DNA of 64,000 nucleotides from NCBI GenBank assembly GCA_902805475.1, contig CADCSX010000001.1, positions 3,534,001 to 3,598,000 on the forward strand, read 5' to 3'. The notes below the pieces were generated by a model. That model was not told where the DNA came from. It saw nothing but the letters and a program-made list of their open reading frames with translations, and searched no databases. The stretch is from Entonaema liquescens (lineage: Eukaryota > Ascomycota > Sordariomycetes > Xylariales > Xylariaceae). The translations under genes were made by a program, and so were the position numbers. This document shows, piece after piece, positions 49,517 to 60,611 of this stretch (its first letter is position 1; every line of letters starts with the position of its first letter).

Positions 49517-50684
49517 TTTGTTTACCCCACAACGGGAACTAATGCAACATTATATAATGGGTCTCTTCGGTACGTATTCTACAGGTAATTATGTACAGGT
49601 AGATAGTAAGGTAGCCCCTTAGGTAGGTATAGATGTTAATCTATTGAGCGATTAAGTGGCACGGGATAGAAGCTTTTCGCCTGGTGACTAAGGAGTAGCG
49701 ATTGCCATACGACACACCTTCATAGAATGATAGCTTCCAGAGCTCTGGGGGTAGAAGATCAGCGAATGGAATAATAATGGAGTACGGTTGGTATCAGCTG
49801 GGTAGCATTTCTTCAGAATAAGCTTAAGGAGTGTATCTCGACATCCCCGACGTTACTTCTGTGTGACCATCCTTCGCCTGGGCGTGGCTGGGTATAGTGT
49901 GCTACTGATTTGACTGGTGGGATCGAAAGTACAGTACACCCCCTGAAATAATGTTAGTTTCTTGTCCGTGCGTCTACAAAAGAAAAGCCATGTGACGTAT
50001 AGATCGGGCTAGTAAAATGTATACATTACAAAAAGTAACCTATCGTACGTCAAAAAAACATATCATAAATATACTATAAAGTACTGCGCAAGCCTTTTTC
50101 TGCCGTAGGAATACTTAGGGAAAACTGGTAAAAATGTAACGTAAGATTAGCTTAAATCACAATTAAGTATCGTAACAAGTAAGAATTTCCTTTCAAGCCT
50201 CCAACTTTGCAAACACCCCTCCCCACTTTTGGCAAGCCACACCACCTCAAGCCCCAAATTCAACGTCATTTGACCCCCCCTTTTTTTTAAAAAAAAAAAA
50301 AATAAATTATACGTGTTTTCGACTATTTTATTAAATATAAAATTTCGAAAATTTCGTTACATGTAACTATGTACTGTCACGTGACGTGGTAGTATAATAT
50401 TATTGGATAAATTTGATAAGTTTGATAGGAATTAAGGTGGCTAAATTAATTAGCCGGGGTTTTACCGGACCAATCGCACTTTAGGGTGTAGTCCTAAAAC
50501 ACCCTTGCTACGTACTGACAAGTGGGTCGCGCTAACATTATTTCAGGGGGTGGAGTGTAGAGGAGAACCAGTCCTTCGAATTTCTATGGGGCTTCTAATT
50601 ACTACGTATATTTTGAATCCTAACCATTTGGGTTACGATAAAAATTACCTCCTATGTACAACAAGTATATCGGAATTAACTCGG
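49517..50684. other. intergenic stretch between element B and the MFS gene
   Basis: 1.17 kb of normal to A+T-rich DNA. It includes a C7T8A13-like run at about 50274-50302 that could form a hairpin. No gene is seen. It should hold the 3' end of the MFS gene on the minus strand. Confidence 0.55.
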
Positions 50685-52392
50685 TCAAAGGGGAACCACC
50701 ATGTTACCACCATCATCCTCGTCCTTCATACGTGCTAACTTCTGACAGAAAGCGCTGCGTCTTCTCATGGCCGGGCCCCAACGAATAAATGCGAACGGGA
50801 TCGGCGTTAAGGCAACACATAGACATCCCAGTAATGTACAGGCCCAATCGGTACCTAGATTCTCATACAATGGATATGTGGTAAGGGGAATAATAATCGC
50901 TGCGAAGATGTTTCGCGTAAAAACGCTTGATGCCAGCGCCGATGCACTGTATATGCCGTATGCATCCGTGAGATAGTTGTTTAGTGCTAGAAATGTAAGA
51001 TCAATCCCAATGCCTAACGATATGCCTGATAATGCGGGAACAACCCAATGGATGGTTGGCCGCGCGGTCCACCCCAGCCAGAATTCGGACAGAGCGAACA
51101 GGGGGCCACCAAGACAGGCCAGTGGAAGTCGTCGGTACTCTTCCTGGAGAGCCCACGACCTTCCTCTTTCGACGCTTCTTTTATGAAACTTATCCCAAGC
51201 TACAAATATAGCAATGGCAAAAATACCTCCGACACCAGTAGGGATAAACATTAAAGCAGAAACCCCACTAGACATAGAATAAGTGCCGCGGAAGATGACT
51301 GGATACGCCCCAAAGTAGAGGAAGTAGATGACATATTGATAGAGAATGAAGAGATCCGTAAAGAAAACAAGTGGCTCCGAGAGGATGCGTATAGGGCGTG
51401 CTAGAATTCTCGCCCGGTTCCAAAGGCTCAGTCGTGTTTTAGTTATAACGGAAGTAGCTGATTGGGGCGATTTGGTTCCTGTGGCGCTTTTTAAAGCGCG
51501 GGCATTGACTACAGGAGCAAATGTCTCGGGGATGAAGAGTAGCATAGGCCAGTTAGCACCAGCGAGAATTAAAGCGCTCCAAAACTGCCACTGCCAAACT
51601 TTTGTTGAGGTGAACCCCGAGATGATAGGCCCCACGAGGGGTCCAATGTTACTTGTGAGGCCAAGCATCGTCATGGCTAGGCCGCGGGGTCCTAGATCGG
51701 GGTAGATATCACAAAATAGACCACCCGAAACGGTTTGCGGTGCAGCGGCCCCGCAGCCTAGCAGAAAGCGGAAGAAGAGAAACACTGGCCAGTTGGGTGC
51801 AAGGGCACATCCAAGTGTGAACGCTGTATAGATGCCGAAAGATACCAGGAAGACTGGACGGCGACCCCACGATTCAGAGAGCGGGGCGAATATTATGGGA
51901 CCGAATACTTGAAATGTCTGTTAGAATAGGTATATTCATAGTGATTATCGTTGACTTATTCCCGAAGAAAATTAGTTGGCGTAGATATTCACTTACTATA
52001 ACCAATGAGGAAAACAGCCACAGGTAATGGCTTTTGCAGTTCGGATGTAACACCGAAATGAGCGTTCAGCGTATCTCCTGCTCCGCTGGGGAGAGACGAA
52101 CCCAATGTAACATTGAAGTTCATAAGTATAACGGTCGTAGAGATGAAGAGTTTCCGCGCCTGTGTGCCGGCATACATTAGCACCGATCGCTATCCTATGA
52201 TTGAGTGGTGGACGTTTACCGTTGACATACCTGCAGCCAGCTCGGCAGGAGCCGAACTGGCCGCAACAGGTTCAGTAGATACAACATGAACTATTACTCT
52301 TAGCAATATAAACGGGAATATGCTTTTGGCGTGAGATTAATCGCACCTTCGGCGTTTTTAGAAACAGCATTGGGTTCTATGTCGGCAGCCAT
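50685..52392 (-). CDS. MFS transporter, DHA1 drug:H+ antiporter type
   Basis: Minus-strand exons 52392-52347, 52290-52220, 52159-51997 and 51907-50685 join at phases 1, 0 and 1, giving 500 residues, normal for this 12-helix family. The start MAADIEPNAVSKNAE gives a hydrophilic cytoplasmic N-terminus, and helix 1 is LFISTTVILMNFNVTLGSSL. Motif A appears as LSESWGRRPVF. The antiporter motif C region reads LTSNIGPLVGPIISGF, after RFLLGCGAAAPQTVSGGLF. A central cytoplasmic loop (NARALKSATGTKSPQS) separates the two halves. Family members export drugs, fungal metabolites or polyamines. It could export the product of the UstYa/precursor pair, from which element B separates it, but that link is inferred from position only. 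Confidence 0.85.
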
Positions 52393-52708
52393 GGGAATAA
52401 GCAGGAAAATAATTAAGTCTATGATCTAGCGGATATATATGCTCTAAGGAATATGCTCTAGAAGATATAATATGGACAACCCAGACCACCTGGTTGTTTG
52501 CTTTGGCAGGCGGATATTATAGGTTTTATATCCAGTAAATTGTACCTGACAAAGGCGGAGCCAAAACCGGTGTTACACTCCCTTACGTTGTATCTGCGGT
52601 TGTATATGTGGTTGTATCTGCGGACCTTTAGAGGTTAGGTACTATTGAGTCCAAGTTTCTAGCGGTTAGGCCGACGGGGTTATCACCCGCAGATTCGGTG
52701 AAGTACAT
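52393..52708. other. spacer between the two MFS genes
   Basis: 316 bp between two genes on the same strand. It contains a short imperfect repeat, TTGTATCTGCGG with variants, at about 52588-52622. It should hold the promoter of the DHA1 gene. Confidence 0.55.
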
Positions 52709-54267
52709 CTACAATGACAGATCATGCGTCTTCTCGGTTCCTCCATGTTGATGTACCCTTCGCCTCTCCCTCAGTATAACCAGTGCATAGCAGAGATTTG
52801 AGGCAACCCCCACCGCTGCGACCGCCATACACGCCGAGTATCCGGGATGATAATATGGAGCGTCTTTTGGCAGAAAAGCGAATGGAGCTAGAATTCCTCC
52901 CGTATTACCAAAGCTGATCATCCAGGCGGAGCCAATGCTTCTCTGCTTATGTCCTTGGAGATTCATAAGATACCAGCAAATAACAACAGGACCCGCACTG
53001 AAGGCACCCATACAGACTAAGCAAAGTCCTGCATATTGTACCGAGAAGTTGTCATGGATCGTCATTAAAATCGCAAGTCCTGCGATAAGAAGAGCGATTG
53101 GAAACAGAATGTACGGAAGGCGACTATCTGTTCGATCAGACAGATATGTTAAAACAAGACACAATCCAAGCGCAGCTGCAAATGGGGGGATTGAATGCAG
53201 TTGTGTTTGGACCACTGAGTATCCGAGCGTCTTGACGATTGTTGGTGTAAAATAAGCGAACGCGTAAACCGGGACGACAACACCTGGTAGGACTTAGTAC
53301 GGATTTACTGGAGAGATGTAATTTGGGGCAAAGACCTACAGAAGTACATCACCGCACCAAGGTAATTCTTCGGATCCTTGAAGAACTCGATGATATCTTT
53401 TCCCGTGATCTTCTGTTCTGTAGCTGTCTCGTGCGCACGAGTTTTTGTTAGAACGAATTGTTTTTCCCTCTCAGACAGCCATTTCACCTCGCTGGGGAAA
53501 TCACTGACGAAGAAATACCCAGCAATAGCAACTAGAATAGTTAGGATCCCTTCTAATATAAAAATCCACCTCCAGTTACTTATACCCCGTATCCCATCCA
53601 TTTCAGCAATTGCAGAGGCGAGAAGACCGCCAAACGCAGAAGCCAGGATGACAGAGCAAAAGTAAACGGTGAACCGCTTCTGCGACTCTTGTCGCTTATA
53701 CCAGAAACTTATTAGATAAAAACTCCCCGGGAAGATGCCAGCTTCGAAAAGTCCTAGTAAGAAGCGTGTTGCGAGCAGGCCGCTGTAGTTCCGGATGAAG
53801 CCCTGACCTAGCATGATAACACCGAAACAGAAGATGCAAAGAGATAGCCATACATGGGGACTAAATCGTTTCATTAAGATGTTTGACGGTATTTCGAAGA
53901 CAATGTAAGGAACAAAGAATACGGCCAGCGCAATGTTGGGTTGTTGACCAGTCAGTCCCAACTCCTCCGGTAATCTCATTGTGAGAGCATTCGATATGTT
54001 CGCCCTAGCAAGTCACCATGTCAATTGGAGATTTCTTACGCATGTAAATTACTCACCTGTCAAGAAAGGCTGCAACATAGATTAGAAAGAGCATGGGCAG
54101 CACGTGGAGGTCGATCTTGCGCATCAACTTCGACTCCTCGGCCTCCGACAGGGTGTCGGGGTCAGGTAACGTCGAAGTAGACTCTGTTGCGTCACGGTCT
54201 GAGCGTTGTTAGTATATATCGTCGGCGACAATTTATTATATTGAGGTGGCGTACCTGGAATACCCAT
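52709..54267 (-). CDS. MFS transporter, ACS (Dal5/allantoate-type) family
   Basis: Minus-strand exons 54267-54255, 54198-54057, 54004-53340 and 53283-52709 join at phases 1, 2 and 1 to 464 residues. The first exon is only 13 nt (MGIP plus one base). The family signature is the stretch KLMRKIDLHVLPMLFLIYVA followed by FLDRANISNA in helix 1. Further landmarks are LALAVFFVPYIVFEIPSNIL, motif RFLLGLFEAGIFPGSFYLIS, WRWIFILEGILTILVA and, after the last intron, VVVPVYAFAYFTPTIVKTLG. Such proteins import organic anions such as allantoate, nicotinate, pantothenate, biotin or small peptides. The substrate is not evident. The gene looks intact. Confidence 0.88.
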
Positions 54268-55063
54268 TATTGCTCAGCTTGTATTACGGGAAGGGTTGAG
54301 AGAAAAAGAAAGAAACTTGGAAAACGTAACCCCAATGGCTTCGGTAGCAGATTGTGTACAAAAGTGCCCGACTTCAATGGAGGGTAACTATCATAAAAAC
54401 AACGTGGCGAAGGATTCAATGATACCGGGATAAGTGAGCCGGAAGATGCAACCCTTCACCAGATACTACGGACTCGTTTAAAAAGAATTGTCTCAAATGC
54501 ACCTGGGATTCCGGTTCGGTGCTCTCTAGGTATATTACATCTGCTGTGTAAGGCTTTGCGAAATGGCGCCTTAGGTGCATTTCAGCAGTCCACGAGCAAA
54601 CATCTAGAACGAGCATTACGACTCAGGTGGCATGCAAACCGGACTACTGGACCAGCACGTTGTTCGTCCTGTCTATTTGCCCGATCGCCATGTCTAGCTG
54701 TCTGAGCGACTTACGACGGGCTATTAATTAAGCAGTGTGGGAAGAGTTACAGCGGGATATCATATATCATCTCCGCACTGGTATGCTGCATGTCAGAACG
54801 GATGCAAAGACCCTTGCTGCCATGGAATAGGTGCATGGAAAGCTGGAAAGGAGGCGCTGTGTATGGATGGTGTCAGCTTTTAATGCGATGCGACGTGGGG
54901 GGGCTGAACGAGAGTACTTATTACGAAAACCATGAGACATAAGCCTTATTCGCTGCCACGCGGAATTGACTAAGAATGGAATGCTATAATCCCACCGATT
55001 TATATATGCAGATGTAATCTCACTGGATCCCGTCTTCCCTCTCCCTCCGCTTGACTTCGCGTC
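54268..55063. other. divergent intergenic region
   Basis: 796 bp between the starts of the ACS transporter (-) and the rhodopsin-domain gene (+). A TATATAT box-like stretch lies at about 55001-55007. No gene is seen; the 66-aa minus-strand ORF at 54416-54616 has no supporting feature. Confidence 0.55.
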
Positions 55064-56323
55064 ATGGCCCCCAGAATGTCAGAGACGTCTACGGTTCCAA
55101 CACCCACTTTTACGCCGGCTCTGGAGCCGCCGCCTGGTGTGAAGTCGAATCCCGATAATCCGGAATCCTTAGCTGGACTCGCCGACATCACGATAGGAAT
55201 CTGTATTCCTTTCGTTACTGTGTTCTTTTTGTTAAGATGTTATGCCCGGATTGCTATTAAGCGCGTATGGATCTTCGAAGATTTTATAGTAACGACCGCG
55301 TGGGCCGGTACCATTGCCTACTGCGGGATTATGAGGGCTACCATGTCCCATCATGGTGGTCAACACGGTTGGGATATCACGCCGGCTCAACTTCACGAAG
55401 CATCGTACTGGTTTAATGTTGCATCCATCGAATACGGTGTTATGATTGGAGTCACTAAGCTTGCGGTTCTCTGGCTCTATCGTCGCGTCTTCTCGCCTAT
55501 CCGATGGAGTATATTTGACATCGCCATTGTTACTCTGATCGTACTTATTAGCGGCTTCTATGGGATTACCACCTTCGTCAAGATTTTTGAATGCAACCCC
55601 GTGAGAAGATCTGGGATAAGACGCTTCCCGGAACATGCGTACAGACGAATCTCATTTTGAACATTAGCGGAGGTTTTAACACCGTGACCGATTTCCTCAT
55701 CCTGCTACTCCCGATCCACGCCGTCCGACAGCTCCAGATGGATAAACTAAAGCAGACACTTGTAGTCCTAGCATTTACCTTTGGTCTATGGTATGTTTTT
55801 CTTTCCTTTATAAGAAAAGAATATAGACCCTTGAGTCAGAGAAGGTGTTCAAAACTACGACGATCGCATACTTATCACGTACAGCGCTCCCATCTTTGCG
55901 ACGATCGGCTTTGTCGTGCGTCTCAAGAACAGCGGTAATAAAGATACGTCCTGGAGGCAGCCCGAGATTCTTCTCTGGGGTGCAGCAGAACTTGCCTCCG
56001 GCAACCTATGCGTCTGCTTCCCCGAGCTCGCGTTCCTCTTCCGCAAGCGAAACCGCCAGGCCAACACTCCGAAACGCCCGACTGCCTCTCAGGTCAGGGG
56101 CTGGAACGAATCGAAGGGATCGTCCCATCCGCCCTCAGACCCGTACTTTACTAAGAGTCTTATGGGCACAATGTTTAGCACGAATGGAGATGGACCATAC
56201 ATTGAGTTACAAGATCAAGGTCATGATGTGAATGTCACACCAATGAGACACTTGCCTCACGGGGAGAAACCGGAAGAAGGCGTTGTAATAATAAGAAATG
56301 AAGTTACGGTTGAACGTCAATAG
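55064..56323 (+). CDS. fungal rhodopsin-domain integral membrane protein (SAT4/PTH11-like)
   Basis: Seven-helix fungal membrane protein. Exons 55064-55790 and 55885-56323 join at phase 2 (GTATGT..TACAG). The N-terminal half reads LADITIGICIPFVTVFFLLR, RVWIFEDFIVTTAWAGTIAY, EYGVMIGVTKLAVLWLYRRV and YGITTFVKIFECNP. The next residues in that frame make no sense; one base later the family sequence resumes as REKIWDKTLPGTCVQTNLIL, then ISGGFNTVTDFLILLLPI. The break sits in CCCC at 55597-55600; one added C makes the coding total 1167 nt (388 residues). The second exon gives APIFATIGFVVRLKNSGNKD and GAAELASGNLCVCFPELAFL, then a basic disordered tail. Relatives include PTH11-like receptors and membrane proteins found in metabolite clusters. 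The function is unknown; the frameshift is probably a sequence error. Confidence 0.83.
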
Positions 56324-57456
56324 CGTTCCACTAATTGTAAGTACTTTCTCATTCCACCGCTTGTTTGTTACTCTAGGTACTTATATCTTCGTCAATAGGG
56401 GTATCGGGATTGGAGTTGGCGTAATGTACATATAAGGCTTAATGCTTAGTTGGGATATGGCTCTTGGGAAAGAGAAGGCACCAAATAGGGTAGGGCCGGG
56501 CAGGGAGCCGGGGGGTGGGGGTTTTGATACTCAGTCAGCGTCGGCGGCTTTATGATGTACTATAGCGAGTGAGTACGCTTCAGGTCAGGACTTATGGGTT
56601 TGTTCTCACGATGTATATCCCGGTGCTATGGCAACTCTCATTAAGAATTGACAATACTTGTCAAAAGTGAGAATGTTGGCATCTCTATTGAGCGATACCT
56701 CCAACTGAAGTAAATTAATCTCGCCGATTATGATCAAGCTTTCGAATAAGTTAGAATGAAAGCCTTTGGAAACTCGACAACTCGAGGGGGTTCCCACGTT
56801 CATATACCAATCTTACTTGATAATATCAAAGAGGAAACCGCGGATGGTGTGAAGGAAATTCCTACAAATATAAAACTTGTGACTACTTCGTAAGAACCGA
56901 ACTCCCGCCTTCGGTCCACGAAGGTTAGTCACATACGACTGATCAAGGAACATAGTGACATCTCCATGGTATGAGCCATATCTTAAGCCGCTTGAAGCCT
57001 TAAAATCATAGAATACATGTATTAGCTCCGTAACCGGACACAGAATAGTGTCCGTACCCGGGAATCATACACTTCAAGATTCCTTCCGTACTATGTTGGC
57101 TGTCAATGCAAGGGATACATCTTTCTAGATAACTAGGACACAATGATAAACATGTAGTTGCGACATCTGATTTGATATACATATGTAAATGATATACATA
57201 TGTAAATACCTAGTAATGATTATGCTCTAAAAATATAAATCCTTAAACGGAGTCATCATCTAATTATATTTTCTCCTGAGTATTTTTTAAATAAGGAGAG
57301 AGTCAATCGCGGGTTAGTCATCCAGGGGGTAGTTAATAGAATTAACCCTGGCTTCTGTGTAACTAATTCATGTCCGATGCCACCCGCTTTGCACCGTTCA
57401 AAAATCTCCCCTCCTATTTTACAAAGGTTACCTACTACAGCCCATATTTTGCTAGT
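56324..57456. other. intergenic stretch
   Basis: 1.13 kb with no gene. It includes a 17-bp direct tandem duplication at 57174-57207 and a G-rich stretch near 56494-56521. A possible upstream in-frame ATG of the next gene lies at 57370. Confidence 0.55.
57174..57207. repeat. tandem duplication of a 17-bp unit
   Basis: GATATACATATGTAAAT occurs twice head to tail without change. It lies about 250 bp before the thiamine-diphosphate enzyme gene and may be in its promoter; no role is assigned. Confidence 0.95.
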
Positions 57457-59674
57457 ATGGTTTTTCGAAGTTTCCTCGCCTGCCGGTTGGCGATAAATAC
57501 CACCCGAAGACCATATTTCTCTCGTGCATCTGGGCCTCTCTTGCCTTTTACGCGTGGGTCTCGCACTGGAAAACCGCTTACACCCGCTGCCACCTATTCC
57601 ACACACCAATCCACACCTCAAACATCGAAGCCAGTAAACATGACTACACCGCAGAGCACTAATGGGTCGTATGTATTTGATATATTAAAATTACGTGCTC
57701 ATTAAGCTAACTTTCCACTAGATACACGACGGCATTTGCCCTCTTTGAGGGGTTGTGGGAAGTAAGTGCTACCATTTGCTTATTAGTGGCACCAACGCTT
57801 ACCGTAGTCATAAGGCTGGCATAACAGCATGCTTTGTCAATGTCGGATCAGACCATCCCTCCATCATTGAGGCCATTGTCAAAGGCAAGAGGGAGCGTCC
57901 AAATGCTTGGCCGAGGATGATTACGTGCCCTTCTGAGGTCACGGCGATCTCAATGGCTGATGGGTACGCCCGAGTGACGGGGAAGCCGCAGGCTGTTCTT
58001 GTCCATGTCGACGTCGGGACCCAGGCTCTTGGCCAGGGTATCCATAATGCTAGTATCGGCCGAGCCCCGGTGTTCATCTTCGCCGGTTTGTGCCCGTACA
58101 CCGAGTCCGGGAACTCCTGGCTCCCGAACGGAGTACATGCACTGGCTGCAAGAAGCACCGGATCAAAAAGCCATCGTACGACAGTATTGTAGGTACACAG
58201 GTGAAGTTCGTACTGGATTAAATATCAAGCAGACCATTGGGCGCGCGCTTCAATTCGCGAGTAGCACTCCTAAGGGCCCAGTTTATGTCGCCAGCGCACG
58301 CGAGGTTTTGGCTCAAGAAATCCCGCCGTCTTCATTAGATCAATCGCAGTGGGTGCCGATCGGGCCAAGCGCGCTTCCGGATGATGCGATCCGTGACATC
58401 GCTACTGCACTCGTCCAAGCTGAGCGCCCGCTCATAATCACAGGATACTCTGGCCGCGATCGCCGGACCCCGGAACTTCTCGTCGCTCTGGCAGACCTGA
58501 TTCCTGGTATACGGATCCATGATACGGGCGGGAGTGACGTGTGCTTTCCCTTCAGTCACGTTGCTTCTGAAGGGTTCCGTCTTAGTTCCGACGACTGTAG
58601 CAAAGATGCAGACGTGGTCTTTCTACTCGACTGTGACGTCCCCTGGATCCCGTCCCGGAACCCACCACCTAAAAACGCTAAAATATTCCACGTAGACAGT
58701 GACCCCTTAAATCAACAGATTCCTGTTTCTTTCTTCCCTGCACACGGACGCTGGAAAGCAGAGAGCTTTACTGCACTCACACAGCTGGTTAACTACATCA
58801 AAAATCATCCTTTACTTACCGAAACGCTGCGCGACCCTAAGTACGCAGCCCGTGGCGCTGCTCGCACGGGGGCTCATGAGGCTCGTCTAGCAAATATCGC
58901 TTCTCAGCCGCGTTTGGGAGACCAGGAAGCGCTGAATGGGCATAATATTGGTAGTCTCCTAAAATCATCTCTTCCCGATTCCACAACCTATGTTGTGGAA
59001 GCAGTTACAGCTGGACAATTACTGTACGACCAAATACAGCCCAGTCGACCGGGAAGCTGGATCAACTGCGGTGGAACGGGCATCGGCTGGAGCAATGGTG
59101 CGGCGCTGGGTGTTAAGATGGCATTAGCGGATTTGGAGAAGGAGGGAGCAGAAAAGCCAAGCCTTGTCTGCCAACTGGTTGGCGATGGGAGTTTCATGTG
59201 CGCTGCACCATCTACTGCGCTGTGGGTGGCAAGCAAGTACGAGATCCCGATTCTCACAATTGTTTTGAATAACGGAGGTAAGTGAAGTCCCACTATTAGC
59301 TCCGTATGGTAACTTTCGGCAATCACCTACCTATCGGCCTTCTTGTTGTGGGCGATAATCACACTGATACGTTTCTCTATCTAGGCTGGAAAGCTCCTCG
59401 AAACTCTACGGAGCTCGTCTACCCTAAAGGTCTTAATACCTCAGCAACTGACGAGGAAATCAACGTTTCATTCCGTCCGACGCCTAATTACGCCGCTTTA
59501 GCAGAGGCAGCAGCGGGTTCGGAAGTTGGTTGGGATAATGCGACGGAGAATGCAGATGCGTGGATGAAGGGGTTGAGAGTGAGAACAGTAGGGGATTTCA
59601 AGGAGGCAGTTCGACATGCAAGCCGGCGGGTAGATAAAGAAGGGAAGGGAATGCTGATTGAAGTATTAATGTAG
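57457..59674 (+). CDS. thiamine-diphosphate-dependent enzyme (acetolactate synthase/decarboxylase superfamily)
   Basis: Exons 57457-57668, 57722-57761, 57815-59277 and 59385-59674 join at phases 2, 0 and 1. The N-terminus is basic and Ser/Thr-rich (MVFRSFLACRLAINTTRRPY), suggesting mitochondrial import; ATG 57370 and 57640 are alternatives. The pyrimidine domain has AGITACFVNVGSDHPSIIEA and the catalytic-Glu region CPSEVTAISMADGYARVTG. The thiamine-diphosphate and metal site is GDGSFMC followed after about 20 residues by IVLNNGG, with exon 4 continuing WKAPRNSTELVYP. The frame breaks twice, at GGG 58109-58111 and GG 58119-58120, between CPYTESG and TEYMHWLQEAPDQKAI. Two added bases make the total 2007 nt (668 residues). 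The exact reaction cannot be told; relatives decarboxylate or ligate 2-oxo acids. The breaks look like sequence errors. Confidence 0.85.
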
Positions 59675-60611
59675 AAATATAGTAGAGTAGTTGAGCGCTA
59701 TAGGAGTAGAGTGGAAAGTATAGGGGTTTTCATGGTAGTGAAACCCTCGCTGTTATAATAGATTTATCCGCAGCGGAAACTAGCTCTTGTTTTTAGTATT
59801 TTATCTCGAGGACCAGGAGCTTCTTTCATATTAAAAGTTAGTATAGATTGAGTTTCTCGCGATGATACGCGGTGTGCAATATGGCTTTGGGAACCCCTGA
59901 TTATTCCATAGGAGGCCGATGCATAGTAGCTATTTACCATAAATAGGGGCAATATGCGGCGGAATTGTCCCATAATATAACTAGTCGATATAAACCTTAA
60001 AAAGACTACCCGACAGCTAGTCTTAGTCCTAATATGCAATCTAGTACTCCTTTAGCGTAGGGTTGAGCTACTTATACTATCCCCAAAGGCCTGTAAGTCT
60101 AGGAATATCATAGGGTGGTAAACGTAGTTCGTCTACTTTAGGACTTACATTAGATACTTGGGCGAAAGTATAAAAACGATGCTTTCCTCTATATTTTTAC
60201 ATGTGCTGCCACATTTCGAGTTATAAACGTTTCATTTGGTAGCGACACAAACAACAGAAATGCTTGTTTTAAGGGAAAAGAAAATGTTGATGTCTTAAGG
60301 CAAAGTACCTGTGTACTTACAAACATTGAAGACGCTAGTGGTTACATAATCTATATCTTGCTATTTGATTGGTGGAGTTGGCTTATCAAGGCAACTGCAG
60401 CGCGTTAGTGTATCCCCAACTGCTCCAAGTACCTGCCGCGCCGCGTTTTCTAACATTTCGTCAATTGAGCCTCTCCATCTTTTTTAATAGCAAGCATTTG
60501 AAGTTACCTTTTTATCATCGACTCGTCGCACTCTGCTCACTCTAGGCCACCTCCTATAATTCTATTAACCTATTAATGCACATCGCTACCCCACAACTAT
60601 AACCTATAACT
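59675..60611. other. intergenic stretch before RSC7
   Basis: 937 bp with no gene. It holds the promoter and leader of the RSC7-like gene at its right end. Base composition is ordinary. Confidence 0.55.

Noticed and set aside
52231..52287. Alternative MFS start at ATG 52287 with donor at 52230 (protein starting MLYLLNLLRPV)
   Set aside because: Also in phase (480 residues), but donor GTAAAC at 52219 and ATG 52392 give a normal hydrophilic N-terminus and 500 residues with all phases consistent.
55597..55620. GTGAGA after CCCC as a splice donor in the rhodopsin-domain gene
   Set aside because: The family sequence continues immediately in the next frame (REKIWDKTLPG), leaving no room for an intron; a one-base loss explains it.
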